From assembly GCA_036873135.1 (NCBI GenBank), contig JAPTYO010000010.1, positions 14,353,134-14,417,133 of the forward strand: a stretch of 64,000 nucleotides of DNA, in the 5' to 3' direction. The notes beneath the pieces were generated by a model. The model saw only the letters and a program-made list of their open reading frames with translations, did no database searches and was not told the DNA's origin. This document shows positions 53,022 to 64,000 of the stretch, piece by piece. A program made the position numbers and the translations under genes. The DNA comes from Clarkia xantiana subsp. parviflora. Taxonomy: Eukaryota > Streptophyta > Magnoliopsida > Myrtales > Onagraceae. How positions within the stretch are numbered: position 1 is the stretch's first letter; each line of letters opens with the position of its first letter.

Positions 53022-53669
53022 TGATGGGCCCCGGCGAAGGCCGTTAGGCCCCTTAACGATTAGCAAACGGCGATTAGGCCCGTTGGGCTAGGAGCTGGGC
53101 TGCTGGAAGGATAAGGGCTCCGACGGAAGGAGGTCCCGACATTGAATAGCCCCGAGTAAGTATGGCTCCGACAGGGGAGAGCCCTGAAGATATCGGACCT
53201 GGACGTAGTCGGTCCCGATATGGGAGTTGATACCACTCCCCGACACCGAATCCTCAACGATGCAACCTGGGAGCCTCCGATAATGATCGAGACTCGCCAG
53301 TAAGAGCACAATACCGGAAATCTCGCCATGATCGCAGTAGTGGTATGATGGGCGAGATATGTGGGATACGAATAACTGTACAAGATACGTGGCAAGATAT
53401 ACGGCGAGATATGTGGGATAATGGATCACAATCCAACCGCCGAATCAGGTAACTGGGATAGCTTTTCCTCTATAAAAGGAGGGAAGTTATTCCAGATTAG
53501 GGTTACGCTTAATACACACACAAATATTGCTTGCTTGCTCTGTGGCCGCCGTACTTACGTTAATCATCGGAGAGGGATTCTGGGCCACTGCCCTCTATTC
53601 CCCTTCTGCAGGATTGCGAGGAGCTAAGGAATCCGTCACCGTAACCGGAGCTCCTGCCGTGATCCAACA
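53022..53669 (+). repeat. 3' LTR
   Basis: It is identical to the 5' LTR except for one extra C in GGGCCCCGG near its start, GGCC for GGAC at about 53040, and ATACCGG for ATCCCGG at about 53311. Its TATA box lies at about 53468-53479 and would fire into the flanking DNA. Confidence 0.97.
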
Positions 53670-53674
53670 CCGGA

Positions 53675-54930
53675 AAACAAGACTTAGCTCTTCCAAAATA
53701 GCTGAAAGTTAAGGGAATCTGTGGGTTTGATGGAAAGATTAATGGAGGGAACATTGAGTAACGTGGGGATGAGCGCGGAGGAGTGTGGCTCGGAGAGGAT
53801 AAAATGCCAGGTCGGATTAGTGGTGGCTGGGTGAAACGGTGACGTGGCGTGGAGCAAGACCAGCCATTTGCGTGTGTTTGGGGCTCAAGTCAAGTTATAC
53901 ACGCTCGCCGTCGCTCGCATACTTGTTTGGAATTTCCGCCAATTGTTTTTTCTTTAATAAATAAATAAACATATAATATTATTATTTTACAGCTCTATAC
54001 TTGTATCGTATCTACCCTCACTATGATATAAATTATATTTTGTATGCAATAAACCAATTTTGATTCAAGTTCGAAGGGACCTAAAAGTAAAACTTAGGAA
54101 TCTTAGAGGATGGAAAGGTGCAATTGTAAAAAAAGTTTATAGATTATTTTTACTAGTGTATGTAACAATGGGCTTAAATTGTTAATCGTTTGATGTTTTC
54201 TTCTAAAAATCTATACATGGTGAAATCAATTCTTTTAAAAATATATAAATAAAACGCGCGTTGGATTGTAAAATGCATAATTTCATCGTGAGGAGATGAC
54301 TAGAGAATATTATACGTTTACCATCAAGTAATTAATTAAGCTTTGGGGAAAAAAAAAGTAATTAATTAAGCAGCAAGATGGTGAAACTGAAACAACATAG
54401 AATCTTTGGGGTTACTGGTTGTTCCTGTCCAATCCAATATATAGCTAGGATTTTGACCAAGGGCTCCACTTAAAGAGAAAATTAACAAAAAAAATTAATT
54501 AATTAATTAATTAAAAAAAATCGATAGATAACAATTATAAGAAGACTTTCGTCACTAACTCTAAAAAAATTATAATAGAAATTTTAAGTTGTTATAAGGA
54601 AAAATCTAAATATTAAATAAAAGAAAGCCTTATTCAACACAATATATCGACCACCTATTTAATATGAATTCCAGCTATAAATCTTATCCGTCACTAATTA
54701 TTATTTGACGAAATAGGCATGCTATTATAATCTTAATCAGCGAAAATATTCAAATCTCATTTAAGATATTATCTCAATATATATAAGTATAACTAAGAGT
54801 TAATTTATCTATTTAGGCTCCAGGTTGTGAAAATAAAAAATGATAATACTTGTTAGTTCCTTCTTAATGAAATAAATATATTTAGACATTTTTACGGTAA
54901 ATATAGTGGCTGATATTCTTCAATGGGTCA
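53675..54930. other. Displaced upstream region of the minus-strand gene, then AT-rich spacer
   Basis: Immediately right of the target duplication the DNA is non-repetitive (GGAGTGTGGCTCGGAGAGG, GTGACGTGGCGTGGAGC). Before the insertion it lay just upstream of the TATA box at 42377. No gene was seen. The rest is AT-rich with an AATT microsatellite at about 54495. Confidence 0.5.
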
Positions 54931-54938
54931 CCACGAAG

Positions 54939-55620
54939 TAGGGCCGGCAATGGTGCGGTGAAAATCAAATAATTATGGTTATTCACACCATTTACCGCAA
55001 TGGTTAACCGCACCATTATGGTGAGGGACGGTTATGGTGATGAATCTTGTAACCGCAATGGTTATGATTATGGTATTCAGTCCATAACCGCGGTTATAAC
55101 CATCACCTCTATATGTATAATATTAATATATATATTACTAATATTTATATTGTTATATACATACATTATTATTATACTTTATTATTATTCAAATATTATA
55201 ATTCTTATTCCGTTCCCTTTTCCACCTACCATTTTTTTTGTCTATATTTCTTATTATTAGGTAACCACGATTGGAAGTGATGGCGAATGAGGATCGATGA
55301 TCGCAAGTGATAGGCAATTGAATATGTGTTTTTTTAATTAAGTGAAACAATGAGGTTATGTTTGATTTGGATTTCGTGTATGGAACAATGAATATATGTA
55401 TGTTTACTTTTCTTGTATGAAACAATGATGTTGTATTAGTTTGAATGATCGTGGTTAAATGGTTTAATCGTGGTTAAAAACCATGGTTATGATTATGGTT
55501 ATGGTATGAAGAATCATAACCACAGTGGTTATGGCTATGGTTATGGTATGAGTGAAAAAAATATGGTATGATTATGGTATTAGTGCTATTCGCACCATAT
55601 CATCACCATTGCCAGCCCTA
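54939..55620. mobile_element. hAT-type MITE, 8-bp target duplication
   Basis: CCACGAAG flanks the element perfectly (54931-54938 and 55621-55628). The ends are TAGGGCCGGCAATGGTG and the inverse of TAGGGCTGGCAATGGTG. The subterminal parts are dense with GGTTATGGTTATGGTAT and its inverse, GATTATGGTAT and CCATAACCGCGGTTAT. There is no ORF of note. Confidence 0.92.
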
Positions 55621-55628
55621 CCACGAAG

Positions 55629-56927
55629 TTAGCTAGTGAGGAAAAAAAGTGGAAGTCCACATCCTGTGAAAGAACATGGAAATCATCAGTTATCAAAATA
55701 TATTGGGCCCCTTAAATCACTCATCAGTATTATCATAAATCATAAACCGTACGTCAAATGTCAATCTCTATCTATGTCAATCTCTATCTAACAATGGTTA
55801 ACACTTGGCTAATTATCATTACACCATCGAGTATACCTATCCATCACAACCACTAGTTCCAATATATATAATATAACATTGGGTTGCATCAATAATTTGA
55901 CATATTATACCATCCAACGTATAATTTAGATGTTAAAAACGTTTAATCTCTTATACTTTTAGTTTTAACATTTTAAGTTCAAAATTCTTTGAAAGTCATT
56001 TCGCTATAATCTGATTAAACTATTAAGTTTCGACTGACCCATATTTTATGTCAAATAGAAGGAGGCTAATAGCAATGAATTTTACATGCCAATTATTTGA
56101 CTATACTAGACTATTAATGATGTTACGTTGACGGGTCAATGCATACACTTGTTGTTCACTAAATTTGATTGAGAAAACTCAAAACCGTAAAAAGGAGGGC
56201 TGTCGTGACTCGTGACATGTTGATTATGAATGTTGCACGTATGCAGAGATTTTTTCCCTGCCGCACTTTCAAATAGTAGAAAGCTGACGTGGTGAACTCG
56301 CCGCTCTTTTAAAGGGCTCAAATAATTATATTGTAATTATATTATATTTGTTAACACTTTTTTATTTAGCAATTAGGAAGACCATAGGAAAAAATTCTTA
56401 TAATTGTGCAGAAAATATATTTATTTTGGACCTTACCAAAAAAATTATTCTTGGCCAATAAAATGGGTGAGTGTTGAGTTGCTAACCTAAACGGGCTTAG
56501 CTCAGCCCAATTTTGAGATAAACTATACTTACTTTTTCTTGGTTTCAGCCTAATTATACTTTCTCCGTAAAAATAAAAAATGAATAAATAGTGAGGACTC
56601 TATACCCATTTCGCTAAGTAATATTCTGGCTCTTTTATTTACGGTTTAATGTTTTTTTTTTCTCGACCATACGTAGTGAAAAACCAATGCATGCTCATCT
56701 CGGTATATAATATTCGTACTCTTATGCTCACGATTTGTGATTTTTTCGACCAGACTTAATGAACAATTAACGTATGCACTTGCCTCGTCAATCTAGATAT
56801 ATCGGCAACCTAGTATAGTAAAACAACCCCACCAACAATCTAAAATTATCAAGAAGTCGACATGTTAATCCTAGTTCTATCGGTTTTCTCATATGTATGA
56901 GGTAGTATGTGGGTGGTTACGGCTTAA
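55629..56927. other. AT-rich spacer, no gene seen
   Basis: Both strands were read and no gene, RNA or bounded element was recognised. Confidence 0.5.
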
Positions 56928-57702
56928 GGGGGTGTTTGGATGGATGTACTGTGGGATGTAATCTCACATTATGTTCACATTGCATTGTTTGATTTGTCAA
57001 ACGACGTAACATGCATTGTAATGTAATGTCCATTGTAATCTGAGATTACGTCAAAACGTCATTCAACGTAATGTGAGATTACATCCAAAAGCGGATGTAA
57101 TGTGAGATTACGTCAAACATTACAGCAGCGTTATTATTTATAAAATAAATAAAATACTTTGTATTATCTTTATAGTTTATTATAATAATAATATTGTTAT
57201 TATTATTAGCCTTTTGTTTTTTATCCACTTCATAAAAAATTATTATAATAAATAATAATGCACATGATGATCGTATAAAATGTGAAAATTCTTTTTCATT
57301 GCATTTTTTATGAAAATTATCTTATAAAACTTTATATAATGTTTTAATTAATATAATTTTAATAGTCGTGCTATTGAGTTTAAATATTTAGTTTTTATAT
57401 TTCATAAATGATTATATTATTAACTACAAAACATAAACTTCAAGAAGTTAGTTGTCAAAATATATATTCTTTTAAATATTATCTAAGATATAGTATATTC
57501 TCATATAGATCAATATAATAATAATAAATCACATTATAATAATAAATCACATTACAATGCACGTGACACATACCAAACATTGTAATCTAATATTACACTG
57601 CATATTACAGCACAACCAAACACTGTAATCTAGCATTACATTACGTAATTCACAATACTTGTAATCTCAAATCTCGTCACTTTATGTCAATCCAAACGCC
57701 CC
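56928..57702. mobile_element. PIF/Harbinger-type MITE, 3-bp target duplication
   Basis: TAA flanks both sides (56925-56927 and 57703-57705). The ends are GGGGGTGTTTGGATGGATGT and the inverse of GGGGCGTTTGGATTGACAT. The subterminal regions carry repeated AATGTGAGATTACGTCAAA and ATTACATTACGTAATTC motifs. The interior is AT-rich without an ORF. Confidence 0.85.
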
Positions 57703-57889
57703 TAAGGAACTTCTCTCAAATTTAAGATTTCGAATGCTAATCATATGGAAGTAATAAGTAAATATACTTAACCACACTATACCCAACCACCATTGCTTGT
57801 GGTGGGCGAATTATACTTTTTTTTTTTTTTTTTGCCAAAAGCCGAATTATATACTTTGGTTTTCGTTTTTCGTTCACTTCGACTTATAC

Positions 57890-58973
57890 AGATGGCAAAT
57901 TGGCAGCAACAATGGTAAATCCAAAAAGACCGAGTTTGATTGGACCACGTCGGCGGTTCCTAATTCCAGCACATTTTTCTCACGCTAGATCGTCGGAACT
58001 TTCGCCTTCCTCTCCTCCAGGCAGCCATCACAGTAGAAGAGAATTCCACGGCATCGACTGTTCATCCCCTTTGGTTGCCTGTATCAGGTGCAGGAACGTG
58101 CACCTTATCATTTTGGAAGCTTCTCTTCATTTTCCATTTTTTACAGTTAAGGACTAATTTTTGTCTTATTTCTCGTTTCCTTTATGTCCATCGATAGCAT
58201 CTTCGTCGGTCTTATCAGTTTCCGATTGGCCAAATTTCGTCTTGTCCGAGGTCTTCTGCGTCCGAATTGTGTTGCCAGGTGTGTACAAGTTGCTTACTTT
58301 GGCAATTTTTGTTCGTTCATTCTCATTAGGGGCTTCGGAATTGGAGCCTAGGGTTTCCGCTTGGGGTATGATCGTATGCCGTTTAATTTCTGTTATGGTA
58401 CGGACAGTACTCTCATTTTCTTCCAAAGTTGGTACTTTTGATTGCTGAGGAAAGATGGAAGCTCAATCTATCTCTAGTGAAACTGGAGGGATGGGCATAT
58501 GCCCCTTCGCAATATAATCTTTTGGTCTCTCCTCTCTAAGAAGTAGATTTGAAGCTCATATTCCAACTTTCTTGGAGCCCTCCTCCGTCGTTCCTTGTTT
58601 TGAATTCTTATTTGATCAAGGCTTGAAATTGCATACACGCTACTGCATTCTGGGGCATCTGTTTTGCTTTTCATTTTTCCATTCCACGTATATGACATAT
58701 CTTTGTAATTCTCCTTAGCTGCCTCATGTACTTTTGTGCCTTCTTTTATATTTTTAATGACTGTATCTAGTTTGTTTTGGGGCCAAGAAATGACTGTATC
58801 TGGTTGCTGTCATGTAATTCTTAGGCTTAGCAGGTAGTAAATTGTTCTGGTACACTGAGTTGAGCAGGCCCTTGGCCTTTGCCTTTCTGAAGACATGCTC
58901 TTTAACCTCAACGAGTAAGACAAAGTTGGGATTCTAGCCCACTGTTAATTTCTCTGACCCACCTGCTTTACAT
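57890..58973 (+). promoter_or_regulatory. Probable 5' leader of the MscS-like gene with an upstream ORF
   Basis: Pyrimidine-rich, leader-like DNA runs from about 57890 to the coding start at 58974, with several plausible splice sites. ATG 57912 opens an upstream ORF ending at 58157 (starting MVNPKRPSLIGPRRRFLIPA, basic and Ser/Pro-rich). It might be a translated upstream ORF or a separate small gene. I cannot place the transcription start. Confidence 0.4.
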
Positions 58974-61900
58974 ATGGCCTATGCTGGTCTACACTTGTCC
59001 CACGAACCAAGAATATTTTTTGAACCGAGATGCTGCTACCAAAACAAGGTGAGTTGCTTGTCTCTTTACAGGATTTCATCTCTCTACTGATCTACTCTCT
59101 GTATTTGTAAATGGTGCACTTGTTTATAGGGTTATGGACGTTCCTCTCAGTGTTTGTGAGCGGTTTACTATGTCTGCTACTAATTTTTGTTTTTCCTGTT
59201 ACTGTACAGAATGTTATGCGGAATCATGGACTGCATCTGGCGCACATGAGTCTTCCGTCTCATGTTTGGGTAATAATCCTAGAACTTCTGCTCTGATGGC
59301 TAAATATGTTTTCATGTTTCTATAACTGTTTAGGTTGTCTTCTTATAGTGTCATATGATGTTGCGTTGACTATCGTTGATTCAGTATGATGTGTGCATTT
59401 GCTCTCTTTTACTCTTCTTCTTTAATACTGGGCTCCCATATTTTGTGACAGTTGAAGGGAGGCGATGCGTCGAGTTCTCGTCTCTTCAGCAGGGGGCGCA
59501 GTTCAGTGCACCCCATGTATTCTAAATCTGGACAAAAAATCTTAATTTGCCGATCTTCCCTCCTACCTTCTGATGTAAATCAGATACCAGTTATAAAATC
59601 TGCAGGCCTTGTGTTAAAAAGGCAAGTGCATTTTCCCTGAATATTTTCTTTAAAAGAGAAACCATCTAATTTTTTTTTATTTGCCTCTGTTATTGTGCAT
59701 GGCATGTTCAAAATATTGTATGTTCATATCCTGCAGTTCATACGATGCGTTGTCTGGAAGCCCCCTCGCACTCAAGTTGATCACTGCTTTTGGTGTTGTT
59801 GCATTTGCTGCATGGGGTCTTGGTCCACTCATCCGACTCATTAGGGTTATTTTTCTCCAGGTAGATGCTGCGACCTGCACTATCTTTCTATTAATTTATT
59901 TTTTTCAAATCCTTAAAGAATGCGACTCTTTGTGGTGATTTTATTCAGAGGTCTGATAGTAGTTGGAAGAAGAGTAGCACTCACTATATTACGTCATCAT
60001 ATGTCCAACCATTGCTCATATGGACAGGAGTCACACTAATGTGCAGGTAGATATCAGCAATTATATGTCTTTTACATGTGAAATTCCATATTAATTCTCC
60101 CACTGTCATCCATCTAAGCACCTGCTTGGATCTGTTGCAGAGCTCTTGATCCAGTTGTTCTACCAACAGAAGCAAGTCAAGCTATTAAACAACGGCTTCT
60201 TAATTTTGCGCGATCATTATCAACTGTTCTGGCATTTGCATATTGTCTATCGAGGTGAGCATTTTCTCTATAATGTGGCATTCTGAAATATGTATCTATT
60301 CATTCAAAAAGATTCATGTTTTGTGTCTCATAACTGTAATGCCAATTTTAGTTTTTCCATTTCAGGTTTTTAAGTTTAGGTACCATTTTGGGTTCTTTTA
60401 CTAACTTGATTGAGTTGTTTTGCTTTACAGCTTAATTCAACAGGCACATAAGTTCTTTGTGGAGAAAAATGAGTCTACTGATGCTAGTAGAAATGTATGA
60501 TTAAGTTGCCTTAATCATATTATAGCTAGATACTATTGCAAGTATTTTTCAAAGAGGCGTTTCATTTGACAGACACTCTCTCCTTTGGCAGATGGGGTTC
60601 AGTTTTGCTGGAAAGGCAATTTATTCTGCAGTTTGGGTTGCTGCTGTGTCATTGTTCATGGAATTGCTGGGGTTTTCAACTCAGAAGTGGCTTACTGCGG
60701 GAGGTCTTGGTACTGTGTTGCTCACCCTTGCTGGTCGCGAGGTACATCATTGTTTATAAAACCTGAAACTTACTTTTCCCTGCAATCCAGTAATCTATCC
60801 TTGATGTAAGCTCCTTGAAGTTAAACTACTGAACATCTAGATTTATTCGCAATTTTTTTTTTTCCAGATATTTACAAACTTCCTTTCAAGTGTGATGATT
60901 CATGCAACAAGACCGTTTGTCGTCAATGAATGGATTCAGACAAAGATAGAAGGTTATGAAGTCTCTGGCACAGTTGAGGTTCGTATCCAAATCCAAAATT
61001 CACCAAGCCTTTAGTTGAATGCTGCTGTGGTTGAACTCATATTTATGGTTTGGTCTTATTATAACTTTGAACTTAAATGAATTCAGCATGTGGGTTGGTG
61101 GTCTCCAACGATTATTAGAGGTGACGATCGAGAAGCAGTGCACATTCCAAACCATAAATTCACTGTAAGTGTAGTGAGGAATCTAACCCAAAAGACCCAT
61201 TGGCGTATCAAGACCCACCTTGCTATCAGTCACTTTGATGTGAATAAGATTAATGTAAGGGCACTTCAGTCATTTGCTTGATTTAACCTATATTACTTTT
61301 ACAAGCGTATTATTATATATCATAACTGAAAACTTTATATTTTTGGGGTGTTCTAGAGCATTGTAGCAGATATGCGAAAGGTTTTGGCCAAGAATCCTCA
61401 AGTGGAACAGCAAAGGTTGCATCGAAGAGTATTTTTGGAAAACATCAATCCAGAAAACCAAGCTCTGATGGTAAATATTCCATTTTTTCTTCCCCCGCAA
61501 CCCGACAAAAAAGGAACTTCTATCCTCTGTAGTTTTCATTTTTACATCTTAACTTGGCGAATGGACATTCTTAATCGCAATCTTACTGTTTGGTTATTTA
61601 TTAATCGGATGACCATCTTTTAAGTTATAATAAGGATCCATTTTGCAGGTCCTAATCTCTTGCTTTGTGAAAACGTCGCATTTTGAAGAGTACCTGTGTG
61701 TCAAGGTAAGACTAACTAGTAACTGCTCACTTTGATTAGGAGGCGAAGTAAATGCTCCCTCCACTACTTTTCAGTCCTGATGTAAAAAAGTTCACTTTTT
61801 TAAAGACCTTAGCTGATGCAATTTTCATGGTACACAGGAAGCTATACTATTGGATCTTCTAAGAGTTATCAGCCACCATCGAGCCCGGCTTGCTACTCCA

Positions 61901-62515
61901 ATCCGCACGGTTCAGAAGATTTACAGCGATGCTGACCTGGAAAATATCCCATTTGCTGATGGCATCTACTCACGCCCCAGAGGGTCTGGAAGTCGTCCCC
62001 TCCTGCTAATCGAGCCGTCTTATAAAGTCAGTAGTGAAGATAAAAGTAAGTCCCCCAGCCGTAAATCCAATGAAGAAAAAGATGCTGCTAAGGTAGAAAC
62101 AGCCTCAGCAGCCATTGACTTGAAAGAAGCCAAGAAAGATGAGAAGGCCTCAAAGGTAACTAATGCAGCAGCCTCTGACAAAAAAGACCAAATTTTGGGA
62201 AAACCCGAATCGCCTCAAACACCGAAAGACAAAAAAACCGATGCTTTGAAGGAGGAGGGATCTTCCTCGGACTTTGTCAGTGGAAAAGCTGACAAGGATG
62301 GAGAGAGAGCAGTAGCAGCCTCATCTCCATCTAATACTTCGAGGGCGCCGCTTGAAGAGAACATTGTTTTGGGTGTTGCATTGGAGGGGTCGAAGAGGAC
62401 ACTTCCCATTGATGAAGAAGAGACGGTTCCTTCTGAGCCAAAGGAGTTGACAGCTCAGCGGAATGGAAGCGGGTCTTCTAGCGGGAACGAGGGTCAGGTC
62501 TCATCGAGTTCTTAA
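58974..62515 (+). CDS. MSL2/MSL3-like: Plastid mechanosensitive channel, MscS-like (MSL2/MSL3 type), 13 exons
   Basis: Exons 58974-59048, 59210-59269, 59452-59621, 59737-59860, 59949-60046, 60141-60254, 60431-60494, 60592-60741, 60868-60978, 61087-61254, 61357-61470, 61649-61705 and 61838-62515 keep phase throughout and give 660 residues. The N-terminus ([20 protein letters not shown] and a Ser/Arg-rich stretch) fits a chloroplast transit peptide. Membrane segments include [49 protein letters not shown] and the pore-lining [20 protein letters not shown]. The conserved MscS domain follows ([20 protein letters not shown]), then a charged tail ending near [19 protein letters not shown]. In Arabidopsis such proteins protect plastids from osmotic stress and affect their shape. 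Exon 3 ends at a GC donor. No lesions were seen. Confidence 0.95.
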
Positions 62516-62947
62516 TTGACATGGAAACAATGATTTGTGTTGTTTTTTCCGGTACTCAACAACGCTGTTCTGTTTGGCCAAAAAAAAAGAAAGAAACAAC
62601 GTTGTTCTGTGATTTGACTGTTCAAGTGTCCAGAAAATGCATGCGGCTGTTTTTTAAAAGCTGCATTGTCAATGATACAATGTACTCCCTTCTCATCGGT
62701 GATTATGAACAATTTACACTGAATTTGTTGAAACCTTGACAAACTGAAAGTTGTATCTTTAATTTCCTTGAAGAGTACAATCAACTAAGGATACAATATA
62801 TGGAAAGAATAAATCTTCTTATGGTAAGCTCAAAATCTGGTAGAGATTATCGGTAATTACATGCTCTAAGGTGGTCTCTGCTAAAAACGTGATAGAGTTG
62901 GCAATGATTCGATTTATCGGTAAGTAGAATCAACACGACACATGCAG

Positions 62948-63757
62948 TCAGGTGCAGGATATGTATAAATGGACTGCTTCTCCTTCCCCAAATCTGATTT
63001 TCCCTTGTCTATTACGATGTCCACTAAGAACAGCTTGCTCAAACTCAGGCCATCCGATGGTATTGTTCAGAAAAAGCGGTCCCGGAAGCACCATGTTCGG
63101 TCTTATTGTCTTCAGGTTCAGAAAAGACCGATGCGCCACCTAATATCAATGAAAAGAACATAATAGAGACTGAGGTTTGAGCCGCAGATAATAGTATAGT
63201 AGATATAATGGTTATAAAGGCTGAGAGAGTTTGAGATTGGTTCTTACCAAAGCATTATGCATATTTCCAGTAGATGCAGAGATGAAGACATCACTCTGCA
63301 TGCTTATGTAATAATCCACTGCAGATGATAATGAAGCTTTCCCTTCAATCCTTGCCCGCTCTTCAGGAGAGGCAAGACTCTTCTTGTCTTCCATCAATGG
63401 AAACAAGTCTCGCAAAGTCGAGATTCTTGCTTCCCCACCATAGACCTGAGAATTTCATTGTTTCAGACCTCAACCTCAATTGAAAATTTGGTAAAGAAGC
63501 AGAAAACCCTAGTTCCGAAGAAGATGGATGAACCTTATGTGAAGCAAGATAAAGGCCGCGTGTGCTATTGCTGAAACCCAATGCTGCAAGAACCAACCCA
63601 ATCTCTTATGGGCACCGCCCTTGACTTCTCAGCTTTTCGTCAGAGAATTGAGTGTTGAGGACCCTTCCTTGCCAAATCACCTTCCTGTATTTTGCAAGAG
63701 CCAATGTTTCAGCTTTTCCGCCTCCAGGCTGAATGGGCAGCCATATCCTGCAAAAGA
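62948..63757 (-). pseudogene. O-fucosyltransferase-like pseudogene fragment
   Basis: Minus-strand exons at about 63757-63534, 63445-63248 and 63139-62948 match the C-terminal half of the plant O-fucosyltransferase (GT106/DUF246) family. Motifs seen are AKYRKVIWQGRVLNTQFSDE, GLVLAALGFSNSTRGLYLAS, VYGGEARISTLRDLFPLMED and LKTIRPNMVLPGPLFLNNTI. Two lesions are visible. TAA at 63608-63606 replaces part of the usual CPLTPEE stretch, giving CP-stop-EIG. Near 62983-62992 a single-base shift moves the end of the protein out of frame; the usual SIYTYPAPDCMC ending is still readable in the neighbouring frame. The upstream exons are not in the window up to 64000. It lies tail to tail with the channel gene. 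Confidence 0.85.
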
Positions 63758-64000
63758 TCCGATTTTTCTATCTTATTTCCTCGATTTTAAACACAAGCTT
63801 TTGGTTCAACACTAACTCTTCAGTTATGTATTAGCATAATGCTGCAAAATTTGAAACTTCGAGTGAAAGGAGAATCTTTTCCATTTCTGGACTAACCTAT
63901 TCAAACACTTTTTTTTCCCCTAAAACAGTAAATAAAATCACTTCCACTCAAAGTTTCACACTTTGTAAAATTTCCCAGTGTACAAAAATAGGAACTTCCT
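63758..64000. other. Window end, nothing recognised
   Basis: No further O-fucosyltransferase exon is recognisable here. More may lie beyond the window edge. Confidence 0.4.

Larger units (their letters stand above)
42426..53669 (+). mobile_element. Complete young Ty3/gypsy (Tat-clade) LTR retrotransposon
   Basis: The element is 11,244 bp. Its LTRs are 42426-43072 (647 bp) and 53022-53669 (648 bp), both TG...CA. Target duplications CCGGA at 42421-42425 and 53670-53674 are perfect. A primer-binding-site-like TTGGCGTCGTCTGTGGG follows the 5' LTR and a purine-rich TTGGGGGCAAA precedes the 3' LTR. The internal order is gag-pol, a 50-bp repeat array, then an antisense gene. The pol domain order (PR-RT-RH-second RH-INT) is that of the Tat clade. 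Reading the LTRs against each other I count two substitutions and one single-base indel. Confidence 0.97.

Noticed and set aside
61161..61180. GTAAGT inside exon 10 of the channel gene as the real donor
   Set aside because: Using it would remove highly conserved MscS-domain residues. The donor at 61255 keeps phase and family sequence.

Overview
This window reads as nuclear DNA of a flowering plant, most likely a eudicot. The genes are intron-rich and belong to plant-specific families: a NETWORKED (NET2-type) actin-binding protein, a plastid MscS-like channel, a DRB-type dsRNA-binding protein, a UGT91-like glycosyltransferase, a FAR1/FRS protein, a B3-fold protein and an O-fucosyltransferase relic. 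They sit in AT-rich spacers filled with transposons. There is no bacterial, organellar or free viral signature. Every exon model was built by hand from splice consensus and reading-phase agreement; none has transcript support.

Layout. 1-2574 is a satellite array with a 224-227 bp monomer. It ends about 340 bp before a small three-exon F-box-like gene (2914-3795) that carries an in-frame TAG, with 75 further open codons behind it. Single diverged relatives of the satellite monomer lie just downstream of that gene, one of them split by a foldback element. 6936-10215 is a FAR1/FRS (MULE-derived) gene with two frame breaks, one inside a G-rich minisatellite. An internally deleted copy of it lies at 12201-12421, with a small B3-like gene between the two. 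13818-15260 is an intronless glycosyltransferase with an altered PSPG box. 15.5-19.6 kb is a pile of DNA transposons (hAT-like, PIF/Harbinger, foldback, a CACTA end and a MITE). 19940-20224 is a small uncharacterised ORF. 21638-23880 (minus) is a DRB protein. 24.4-31 kb is repeat-rich and holds a decayed Ty3/gypsy element. 31288-34902 (minus) is an intact five-exon NET2 gene. A Helitron (35327-39281), carrying a nested Mutator-like element with a perfect 9-bp target duplication, lies about 425 bp upstream of its start codon.

40365-41599 (minus) is an uncharacterised two-exon gene. Between its TATA box and its former upstream DNA sits a complete, very young Ty3/gypsy Tat-clade retrotransposon (42426-53669). 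This element has near-identical LTRs, a perfect CCGGA target duplication and one uninterrupted 1849-codon gag-pol ORF. It also carries twelve 50-bp tandem repeats and a second gene on the opposite strand: four exons, a predicted 873 residues and its own TATA box. That antisense gene is the most interesting item in the window. The right part holds a hAT MITE, a PIF/Harbinger MITE, an intact 13-exon plastid mechanosensitive channel gene (58974-62515, with one GC-AG intron) and, tail to tail with it, an O-fucosyltransferase pseudogene (62948-63757, minus).

The host genes look functionally independent. Where genes and elements do interact, elements sit in or next to promoters (NET2, and the gene at 40.4-41.6 kb) and gene fragments have been copied (F-box, FRS).
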